This document shows, piece after piece, positions 1-5,743 of a DNA stretch of 8,957 nucleotides (position 1 is the first letter of the stretch; each line of letters opens with the position of its first letter). The translations under genes and the position numbers were made by a program. Source of the DNA: Bacteroidota bacterium (GTDB lineage: Bacteria; Bacteroidota; Ignavibacteria; SZUA-365; JAADGX01). The notes beneath the pieces are model-generated. The model worked only from the letters and a program-made list of their open reading frames with translations. It was not told the origin of the DNA and did not search any database. The stretch spans positions 1-8,957 of the forward strand of contig JAJRXL010000017.1 in the NCBI GenBank assembly GCA_024276335.1. Reading direction: 5' to 3'.

Positions 1-66
1 GTAGAGCATTGTGGCCAGGATAAGAATAACGAGAGATGGGAAATGTCTCACGCGGTTGAATTTCAC
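1..66 (-). CDS. Possible N-terminus of an exported protein (partial, cut by window edge)
   Basis: On the minus strand a GTG codon at 66-64 opens a frame that stays open to base 1 and follows an in-frame TAA at 70-72. The 22 residues read MKFNRVRHFPSLVILILATM then LY. This is a short basic stretch (K2, R5, R7) followed by an uninterrupted hydrophobic run, the usual shape of a signal peptide or signal anchor. The frame lies downstream of glgA on the same strand, about 110 bases after the glgA stop codon. I see no Shine-Dalgarno sequence before the GTG, and the second GTG at 51-49 could also be the start. Nothing can be said about the mature protein. The alternative is chance: 22 codons is short, and the case rests only on the charge and hydrophobicity pattern. 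Confidence 0.4.
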   Translation of the reverse strand, partial: MKFNRVRHFPSLVILILATMLY

Positions 67-126
67 AAATTAACACACAGAACATTCGCGACACCAGTCA
101 CGAAAAAGCCATCATTGAACATATCG

Positions 127-163
127 AAAAAGCGAGGAATGCACAAGGGCAATTGCAGCATCC
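127..163 (-). terminator. Possible weak intrinsic terminator after glgA
   Basis: Just past the glgA stop codon, read on the minus strand, GGATGC (163-158) can pair with GCATTCC (142-136) if one T bulges out. The intervening 15 bases include the self-complementary GCAATTGC. A run of five T residues (131-127) follows four bases after the stem. The stem is short and bulged and the T-run is not adjacent, so this is a weak candidate. Confidence 0.25.
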
Positions 164-175
164 CCGGTGTTCATT

Positions 176-1660
176 CTATTTTTTCATCAATTTGCGGTAG
201 AGATCGATATATTGCGCGGCTGATTTGTTCCAACTGAAATCCTTGTTCATGGCCCGGATCATCGCTCGCTGCCAGCATTTTTCATCCTTGAATGCCGCAA
301 GGGCACGCTTCACCGTGGCGACCAGTTCGCGCGCATCGTATGTTTCAAATACGAAGCCGGTTCCCGAATTCGGCTGTTCATTCAAGTCCACGACAGTATC
401 GGCGAGTCCACCGGTCTTGCGTACGATAGGCAACGTGCCATAACGGAGGCTGTAGAACTGGTTTAACCCGCAAGGCTCGTACTTAGAGGGCATGAGAAAC
501 ATATCACTTCCCGCTTCGATCAAGTGGGCCAGTTTTTCATCAAATGCCAATTCCAGACCCATCTGCTTCTTGTTGGCCTTGGCTGCCTCCTTTAGAAGTC
601 GATGATATTTTTCTTCGCCGGTACCGAGAATGACGAGCTGGCACTTCATAGCGAGGATGCGTTTGAGCGCTTTTACGAGCAGGTCCAATCCCTTTTGATC
701 AACGAGGCGGGAGACCATACCGATGATCGGTGTTTTGGGGTCGAATTTCAGCTTGAAATATTCGGCCAGTTCCTTTTTGTTCTCGAGCTTTGGAGCCAGG
801 TCTTCGGTGCTGTATGTGGCCGCAATGAGCTCATCTGTTTCAGGGTTCCAGACGGAATAATCCGCGCCGTTGAGAATCGCTTTCGTTTTTCGCCGGAGCT
901 TGTAAAACAGGCTTTCCAACCCGCATCCATATTCAGGACTGCTTTGGATTTCCTTCGCGTAAGTCGGACTGACGGTCGTAATGGCGTCGGAAAACATCAA
1001 TCCTGCCTTGAGGCAGTTGAGTTTGCCGTTGAATTCGAGGTAGTCCGGACTGAAGAACTCTTCCGGCAGCCCCGTTTTATAGAACGATGATTTGTCGAAA
1101 ATTCCCTGGTAGGCCGCGTTATGAACGGTGAAGACGATCTTGATTTTTTTGAATTGAGGTTCATCCCGGAATATCGTTCGTGCATACGCGGCAATAAGCC
1201 CCGATTGCCAGTCGTTGATATGAAGGATATCGGGTATCCACCCCAGGCGGTTGAGGGTTTGTACGACGCTCCTAGCAAAAAAAATGAACCGATCGTCGTT
1301 ATCAGGGTAATCCTTGAGTGTTTTGGGGTCCGTGTAGAGCCCTGGCCGATCGAAATATTCGGAATTATGAAGAAAATACACCTGGACCTTCGATTTCAGG
1401 TTTGTAATAAACGAGGACTTGATACTACCCAGATGCGTTTCATCCCCGACTTTTATGGGTATGTCGGTCAGGCGTTTTATGTCATGTATTTTAAAAATCC
1501 GCTCGCTGACCGAAGCGTATTTCGGCATCATGATGCGGATATCGTGCCCCAATTCGCGGACTATTTGTGGCATCGCCCCGGCAACATCAGCCAAGCCACC
1601 GGTTTTGGCGAAAGGAACAACTTCACTGGCAACATACATGATACTAAGAGGCTTTGCCAT
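176..1660 (-). CDS. glgA: Glycogen (ADP-glucose) synthase, GT5 family
   Basis: This cytoplasmic enzyme transfers glucose from ADP-glucose to the non-reducing end of an alpha-1,4-glucan, the elongation step of glycogen synthesis. The 494-residue protein has the normal length for bacterial GlgA. The N-terminal half carries KTGGLADV with Lys19, the residue equivalent to the ADP-glucose-binding Lys of the family. HINDWQSGL and the FTVHNAAYQGIF region follow, then NGADYSVWNP at the domain junction. The C-terminal GT-B half shows the conserved loop YEPCGLNQFYSLRYGT, with the catalytic-type Glu395, and a second KTGGLADT with Lys415. All signature residues are present, so it should be active. The ATG at 1660 is chosen because GGGAG lies about 6 bases upstream. 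No branching enzyme, GlgC or phosphorylase gene is in the window. The neighbours concern the cell envelope, so the gene does not sit in a classical glg operon here. The family call is secure. Confidence 0.96.
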   Translation of the reverse strand: MAKPLSIMYVASEVVPFAKTGGLADVAGAMPQIVRELGHDIRIMMPKYASVSERIFKIHDIKRLTDIPIKVGDETHLGSIKSSFITNLKSKVQVYFLHNSEYFDRPGLYTDPKTLKDYPDNDDRFIFFARSVVQTLNRLGWIPDILHINDWQSGLIAAYARTIFRDEPQFKKIKIVFTVHNAAYQGIFDKSSFYKTGLPEEFFSPDYLEFNGKLNCLKAGLMFSDAITTVSPTYAKEIQSSPEYGCGLESLFYKLRRKTKAILNGADYSVWNPETDELIAATYSTEDLAPKLENKKELAEYFKLKFDPKTPIIGMVSRLVDQKGLDLLVKALKRILAMKCQLVILGTGEEKYHRLLKEAAKANKKQMGLELAFDEKLAHLIEAGSDMFLMPSKYEPCGLNQFYSLRYGTLPIVRKTGGLADTVVDLNEQPNSGTGFVFETYDARELVATVKRALAAFKDEKCWQRAMIRAMNKDFSWNKSAAQYIDLYRKLMKK

Positions 1661-1698
1661 TGCATCTCCCGGTTCGATGGAAAAAACAAATACCCTAA

Positions 1699-1727
1699 AA
1701 AATACGAAATTTCAGCCGAAATAACAA
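1699..1727 (-). promoter_or_regulatory. Candidate sigma70-type promoter for glgA
   Basis: Read on the minus strand, TTGTTA (1727-1722), a 17-base spacer and TATTTT (1704-1699) would place a transcription start near 1692, about 30 bases before the glgA ATG. Each hexamer matches four of six consensus bases. The spacer contains a small dyad, ATTTC-GGCT-GAAAT. Position and spacing support the call, but the hexamers are only moderate and this is an AT-rich stretch. Confidence 0.35.
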
Positions 1728-1796
1728 AAAAATCCTCCTCCCCGGCCAATATTTCGTTGATATGAGGGCAAAATGGAAACGTTACCTCAAGAAGTT

Positions 1797-3083
1797 TCAG
1801 TACAATGTCGTCAGGCGGGTGCCGGGAAAATAGAACGCAAGGATGCGTTCATGGGATATACCGGCGCGGGCTTGCCCGATAGCTCCCCACTGGCACATGC
1901 CGACACCGTGCCCTTTTCCTGCTCCTTCAAGGGTAATTGATGATATCCACTGCCGGGCATCACGCGTGACGTGGATATCGAACAACGAGCTGTTCAACAC
2001 CTTCTCGTGCGTGGGTTTGCGTAAAACGTATCGGATTTTGTCTGAAAAGAGCGTAAATGTTCGCCTCTTGTGCTTGTTGCCGAAAACGACGGCCAATTTC
2101 TTCACCCTGCCGCTTGCATACCGCTCCTTGATGAATATCCCGAGGAGAAAGTCGCTTTTGGTAAAGCGTTCGTTTTTGTATTCGGGCAATGTCGCAGGCA
2201 GGTATTTTTTGATAAGCTGCTCCATTCTTTTGCGTGTGTATCGCTCTTTCCATCGAAAGAACGGAGAGGGAGAACACCATGCGCGGTAACGACCGCGGTC
2301 CCGGATGGACGTCAGGTAGGGAATGCGAGGCGAGGTGCTCCAGGTCTCTTCCGGAGCGGCTGTCGCACCCCCGCAAGTGGAATGGTAAAATACACGGGCA
2401 AGCCTGTCGCCGTAAGCGAGGACGACGCCTCTCGATCTGCTCAGGGCGGTTTTCACCAGTGGCCCCGCGTCGGCGGCACCGGAAAAAACCTGGTCGCGAG
2501 TGTCGTCGTACACGTCGAAGAGGCGAACCATCGGGATGATCACCTTGCTCAGGACGTACGTGCGAGCCAGCACTGCCTGCGCCATGACGGCTTCCGCTTC
2601 CTCCTTTTTCCTGTGCCCGATTTCGTTGGGGATTACCCCGGCAAGATAGCGTTCCACCGGCAGGACGTTGAGCACGTACAGGGCCTCGCCGTCTGTCGCG
2701 ATTCGTATCGTGTCCGAGTACATGCGTTTCTTGTAACGGAAGAATCGTCCGGAAGGGATGTGCGTACAGGAGATCTGTGTGGAAAAGCCGCCGATATATT
2801 TTCCATCCGCCGAAACAACCAACAGGTTATTATCGCCGAGCTCAACCGTTAAGCGCGACTTGCCTACGACCCGATATTTTCTCGTGCCGTGCCTGAGTTC
2901 AATATCTCCGTCGAGCCCGATTTCAATCTGGCGGTCTGTATTGTCCAGACATACACGCACGTAAGGTTCCCCGGCAGGAAACTGGAACCGCAATTGGAGA
3001 GGACCTGCGCAGGAGAGAAGCAGGATTGCAATAACCGCTGCAAGAAAAGCGGTCGCGACCGGCGTTCGTTTGAGTCCGGTCAT
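1797..3083 (-). CDS. SpoIID/LytB-domain lipoprotein, probable peptidoglycan-acting protein
   Basis: The 428-residue protein starts with a short basic region and a hydrophobic segment ending LLSC at Cys25, which reads as a lipobox, so it is probably a periplasmic lipoprotein. Roughly residues 30-130 are beta-rich and not recognised. The SpoIID domain follows: VERYLAGVIPNEIG with Glu154 at the position of the conserved catalytic-type Glu, then AVMAQAVLARTY, then the segment around DVYDDTRDQVFSG, then FYHSTCGGATAAPEETW. The domain closes with GHGVGMCQWGA (391-401) and a final AFYFPGT. Family members include sporulation SpoIID, which cleaves denuded glycan strands as a lytic transglycosylase, and LytB, an amidase enhancer. 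In a lineage not known to sporulate, a role in cell-wall remodelling or division is the likely reading, by inference. No good Shine-Dalgarno precedes the ATG. The start is chosen because it gives an intact lipoprotein signal. A terminator hairpin lies just upstream. Confidence 0.88.
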   Translation of the reverse strand: MTGLKRTPVATAFLAAVIAILLLSCAGPLQLRFQFPAGEPYVRVCLDNTDRQIEIGLDGDIELRHGTRKYRVVGKSRLTVELGDNNLLVVSADGKYIGGFSTQISCTHIPSGRFFRYKKRMYSDTIRIATDGEALYVLNVLPVERYLAGVIPNEIGHRKKEEAEAVMAQAVLARTYVLSKVIIPMVRLFDVYDDTRDQVFSGAADAGPLVKTALSRSRGVVLAYGDRLARVFYHSTCGGATAAPEETWSTSPRIPYLTSIRDRGRYRAWCSPSPFFRWKERYTRKRMEQLIKKYLPATLPEYKNERFTKSDFLLGIFIKERYASGRVKKLAVVFGNKHKRRTFTLFSDKIRYVLRKPTHEKVLNSSLFDIHVTRDARQWISSITLEGAGKGHGVGMCQWGAIGQARAGISHERILAFYFPGTRLTTLY

Positions 3084-3098
3084 AGAATAACGAGGTAT

Positions 3099-3129
3099 AA
3101 AAAAAGGGCATCAACGAAATGTTGTGCCC
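3099..3129 (-). terminator. Intrinsic terminator between the fibronectin-like gene and the SpoIID gene
   Basis: Read on the minus strand, GGGCA-CAAC (3129-3121) pairs with GTTG-A-TGCCC (3115-3106) around the loop ATTTC. This makes a nine-pair stem with a single bulged A, followed immediately by seven T residues (3105-3099). It is a textbook rho-independent terminator. It sits 25 bases after the stop codon of the fibronectin-like gene. Its T-run ends 15 bases before the SpoIID ATG, so it may also act as a leaky or attenuating element for that gene. Confidence 0.8.
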
Positions 3130-3154
3130 GCGAGGAGGAAACAAGCATACTCAT

Positions 3155-3556
3155 TCACCGAAACATAGCCTTGATACTACCCCATGTCCTTTTCACACTA
3201 CTGACACTGTGGGAAACATGCACCTCTTTCGAATACGATGGGGGAGCGGAGGGGTCATTGTCCACGATCTTCAAGCGGTAGATGTACAGGGATTCCACGG
3301 ATTTGAACGCCGACTTATCTACGTACGTATAATGCGAGTTTGGCCCGCGAGGTTCAACGCGTGCCAGCATGATGAATTGACCGTCAACACCGGCTTTCCG
3401 CTCGATATCAAAAGCGCTGACGTTATCTTCCTGGTGCGTTTTCCATTCCAGTGTAATGTTTTCTCCGTCACTGCGGCCGGTGAAAAACTCGATGTAAGCG
3501 CCGGAAAAGAGTGGCATCGCCGCAAACAGGATGAATACTAAAAGAAGCTTTTTCAT
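3155..3556 (-). CDS. Small secreted fibronectin type III-like protein
   Basis: This 133-residue protein opens with a clear signal peptide (MKKLLLVFILFAAMPLFSGA). The mature part is one beta-sandwich of the kind common in FCB-group exported proteins. ITLEWKTHQEDNVSAFDIER is followed by a strand around FIMLARVEPRG, then YTYVDKS, then YIYRLKIVD and a last strand ending YSKEVHVS. This is the pattern of a fibronectin III or Ig-like fold with the conserved W, FxIER and YRLKxVD positions. A short basic tail rich in K and R, with one Trp and ending AMFR, follows the fold and is not part of it. The ATG at 3556 is preferred over an upstream in-frame TTG at 3583, because the likely transcription start is near 3584 and the TTG would add nine residues before the signal peptide. 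No Shine-Dalgarno is visible. It is probably monocistronic: it has its own promoter, and a terminator follows. The specific function is unknown. Confidence 0.75.
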   Translation of the reverse strand: MKKLLLVFILFAAMPLFSGAYIEFFTGRSDGENITLEWKTHQEDNVSAFDIERKAGVDGQFIMLARVEPRGPNSHYTYVDKSAFKSVESLYIYRLKIVDNDPSAPPSYSKEVHVSHSVSSVKRTWGSIKAMFR

Positions 3557-3590
3557 GTAGCGTGGGCTTGTTAAAAAATACAATCAATAG

Positions 3591-3619
3591 AATTTACACG
3601 ATCGTGGGCAGAATGTCAA
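3591..3619 (-). promoter_or_regulatory. Near-consensus sigma70-type promoter for the fibronectin-like gene
   Basis: Read on the minus strand, a perfect TTGACA (3619-3614) is followed by exactly 17 bases and TAAATT (3596-3591), which matches four of six bases of the -10 consensus. The transcription start would fall near 3584, giving a leader of about 27 bases before the ATG at 3556. This is the best promoter-like match I noticed in the window. It lies in the divergent intergenic region between the two gene blocks. Confidence 0.6.
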
Positions 3620-3704
3620 GCATACGCATGTCTAAAAACGTGATGGGGTAACTGTTGAAAGAGGGCATGATTGCAATAAACAAAAATATTCGGTTATTTT
3701 TATT

Positions 3705-5444
3705 ATGATTTTTACAACGGGAAGGCGGTTTCTTCGATATTACCTTTGTTCAGCGGTGCTCCTGGCATGTGAGGTGTTTCCGGTATCGGGGCAGGTTTCG
3801 CTGGTCGTAAACGAGATCATGTTCGCCCCGGCAGGTGGCGAGCCGGAATGGGTTGAATTATACAACACCGCTTCTTCTGCAATACATATCCGGGGCTGGC
3901 GTATCGGCGATGAACGGAGCTTGGTTACCATCACTGTTGATTCGATTGTACCGGCCGGCGGGTTTCTTGTTCTCACGAAATCGCTTACCGTCGTCGATTA
4001 TCATGCGGGCATTCCGGCGCCTGTTGTTGTAATATCGCTCCCGGCGCTGAATAACACCGGTGATGCCGTCAGGCTCATCGACCCGCGGGGGAAGCTCGTG
4101 GACAGCGTGCGGTACTCCCCGTCGTGGGGTGGAACGGGCGGGAAATCTCTCGAGCGTGTTTCCGCAACGGCGTCTAGCCTTGATGAACAAAACTGGGCGT
4201 CTTCGATCGACAAGGAAGGCAGCACTCCCGGGAGATCGAATTCCATCTCGCCCGTTCTTTTCGATATCGCGGCAGTCACGCTTGAGAAAAAGGATTCGGT
4301 CATTCGTTTGAAAGTATTAAACGAGGGCTTGTCCCTTGCCAGTGGCGGTGAAGCGTCCCTGTTTCACGATCGCGACGTCGATGGAATTGCCCGACCGCAC
4401 GAGCGTGTCGCGGGTCCGTATTCGATACCGGATTTGCCGGGTGGCGACTCTGCATGGATCGTCTTTGTCGTCGGTGATACAGTACCTGGAGCCGTGCAAT
4501 ACATCGGAACGGTTTTTCTCGACAAAGACCTTCGCCGCGAAAACGATACTCTCGCTCTGATGGTGTACAACAGCTATCCACCAGGCTTGCTGGTGGTGAA
4601 CGAGATACTGTACGCCCCGCCGCCGGGGGGCTGTGAATTCGTTGAATATGTCAATACCGGATCTCGTCCGATCGACGTTTCGGGCTGGTTCATTACCGAT
4701 CAACCGGGTGCGGATGGCAAGCGCACGCTTCTTGCATTTCCGGAAAACCCGACGGTGGTACAGCCGGGAGGATTTCTCGTTGTAGCAGCCGATTCCAGTA
4801 TTTTCACGACGTATGGGAATATATGCGTACCGGGATCGGAGGGGGCAAGTGCGATTCTGAACCGCTCTTCGCTCAATCTCAATAACGACGAGGACGAAGT
4901 GGTCCTGTTCGATGGCGGTATGACAGTGCACGACAGCGTGAGGTATTCGGATGGTTGGCATAACCCTGCTCTGACTTCAACGACCGGCATCTCGCTGGAG
5001 CGAATCAACCCGCGCTTTGATGGCAACACGCCCGAAGCATGGAGTTCGTGTGTCTCTTCCCGGGGTGCGACGCCCTGTCGAACAAACAGCATCTATATGG
5101 ACTTGCCCAGCCGGGCCGGTGAAAGGGCGGTAATGACGATTACACCGAATCCTTTTTCACCTGACGGAGACGGTCACGAAGACGTTACCGTTGTTCGATG
5201 GAATCTCCCGGCCGCTGTCTCGCAGGTGCGTATCCGCCTTTACGACAGCAGGGGATTGCTGCTCAGGACGCTGGCAAATAACGTCCCCTCCGGAAGCAAC
5301 GGCGAACTTCTATTCAATGGGTACGATGAGAATAACAGGCCGCTGGATGTGGGGATGTATATCGTTGTTCTGGAGGGTATGGATGTTCAGTCGAACGTTG
5401 TTTCAACGGCAAAGGCCACCCTGGTTGTAGCGAGAAATTTTTAG
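3705..5444 (+). CDS. Secreted protein with two lamin-tail domains and a C-terminal FlgD/sorting-like Ig domain
   Basis: The 579-residue protein has a signal peptide ending near SGQ (29-30). A first lamin-tail domain spans about 33-180: VVNEIMFAP, EWVELYN, GWRIGDE, VDSVRYSPSW, LERV, then STPGRSN. Residues about 183-290 look like a CARDB-type Ig module (RLKVLNEG, SAWIVFVVGD). A second lamin-tail domain spans about 295-465 (VVNEILYAP, EFVEYVN, GWFITD, HDSVRYSDGW, LERINP, ATPCRTN). From about 478 comes TPNPFSPDGDG, then RLYDSRGLLLRTL and LDVGMYIVVLEG, a domain resembling the FlgD Ig-like or type IX sorting-type C-terminal domains of this phylum group. Lamin-tail domains in bacteria occur in exported proteins, often with nucleases or adhesins. 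No enzymatic domain is visible here. A structural or adhesive surface role is inference. No Shine-Dalgarno or strong promoter precedes the ATG, so the start rests on the signal peptide. Confidence 0.85.
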   Translation: MIFTTGRRFLRYYLCSAVLLACEVFPVSGQVSLVVNEIMFAPAGGEPEWVELYNTASSAIHIRGWRIGDERSLVTITVDSIVPAGGFLVLTKSLTVVDYHAGIPAPVVVISLPALNNTGDAVRLIDPRGKLVDSVRYSPSWGGTGGKSLERVSATASSLDEQNWASSIDKEGSTPGRSNSISPVLFDIAAVTLEKKDSVIRLKVLNEGLSLASGGEASLFHDRDVDGIARPHERVAGPYSIPDLPGGDSAWIVFVVGDTVPGAVQYIGTVFLDKDLRRENDTLALMVYNSYPPGLLVVNEILYAPPPGGCEFVEYVNTGSRPIDVSGWFITDQPGADGKRTLLAFPENPTVVQPGGFLVVAADSSIFTTYGNICVPGSEGASAILNRSSLNLNNDEDEVVLFDGGMTVHDSVRYSDGWHNPALTSTTGISLERINPRFDGNTPEAWSSCVSSRGATPCRTNSIYMDLPSRAGERAVMTITPNPFSPDGDGHEDVTVVRWNLPAAVSQVRIRLYDSRGLLLRTLANNVPSGSNGELLFNGYDENNRPLDVGMYIVVLEGMDVQSNVVSTAKATLVVARNF

Positions 5445-5469
5445 CAAAGACGAAAAACGCGTAATCGTC

Positions 5470-5512
5470 AGTTCCTGCCGCGGAGACATCCACCCTTGAA
5501 GAGGAACTTTTT
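5470..5512 (+). terminator. Possible terminator after the lamin-tail gene
   Basis: AGTTCCT (5470-5476) and AGGAACT (5502-5508) are perfect 7-base inverted arms separated by 25 bases. A run of five T residues (5508-5512) starts at the last base of the right arm. Placement 26 bases after the stop codon fits a terminator. The long loop and the two A:T pairs at the base make it weaker than a standard one. Confidence 0.35.
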
Positions 5513-5572
5513 CCCGGAACCGGTTCGTTATTTTGTGGCTGAATACCGCGAGGAAGCATTCTTCCGGATGAA

Positions 5573-5638
5573 TGAAGTCCGATAGCTTCTTGACCGGAAA
5601 AGGGCTTCGTCCCCTGAGAGACGTTGTAATGGACTTCA
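5573..5638. repeat. Inverted repeat upstream of the OmpA-family gene
   Basis: TGAAGTCC (5573-5580) and GGACTTCA (5631-5638) are perfect inverted copies separated by 50 bases. The right arm belongs to a smaller dyad, ACTT-C-AAGT (5633-5641). It lies between two promoter-like hexamers, TTGTAA (5624-5629) and TATATG (5647-5652), which are 17 bases apart. This could be an operator pair or an RNA stem. The arms are short enough that chance is not excluded. Confidence 0.3.
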
Positions 5639-5652
5639 AGTTATCATATATG
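5624..5652 (+). promoter_or_regulatory. Candidate promoter for the OmpA-family gene
   Basis: TTGTAA, 17 bases, then TATATG, each matching four of six sigma70 consensus bases, would start transcription near 5659 and give a leader of about 85 bases. A second, similarly weak pair is TTGAAG (5686-5691) with TATGAA (5708-5713), spacer 16. I cannot decide between them from sequence alone. Confidence 0.25.
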
Positions 5653-5743
5653 AGTGTATTTTGTATGTTCCCTTTTTGTCTATCATTGAAGATGATTGCG
5701 ATTTGAATATGAAAATAGATACCAGTTATTTGGGAGGTAACAG

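Larger units (their letters stand above)
5445..5743. other. Non-coding stretch between the lamin-tail and OmpA-family genes
   Basis: About 300 bases without a convincing gene. It holds a possible terminator (5470-5512), a perfect 8-base inverted repeat with arms at 5573-5580 and 5631-5638, and an AT-rich segment from about 5640 that should contain the promoter of the OmpA-family gene. A 78-codon TTG-initiated minus-strand frame runs across it (5639 down to 5403), but it has no ribosome binding site and overlaps the end of the lamin-tail gene. I do not call it a gene. Confidence 0.6.

Noticed and set aside
1121..1765. 214-codon plus-strand frame opposite the 5' part of glgA
   Set aside because: Antisense shadow of the conserved glgA coding region, with no motif or ribosome binding site of its own.
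2070..2852. 260-codon plus-strand frame opposite the SpoIID gene
   Set aside because: Antisense to a protein with all SpoIID motifs. The translated product is low in secondary-structure signal and has no recognisable family.
3132..3138. GAGGAGG ribosome-binding-like sequence on the plus strand
   Set aside because: No plausible plus-strand coding frame follows. The downstream region is the minus-strand fibronectin-like gene and its terminator.
5403..5639. 78-codon minus-strand frame across the intergenic stretch before the OmpA-family gene
   Set aside because: It starts with TTG, has no ribosome binding site, runs into the 3' end of the lamin-tail gene on the opposite strand, and its protein resembles nothing I recognise. 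A chance open frame is the simpler reading.
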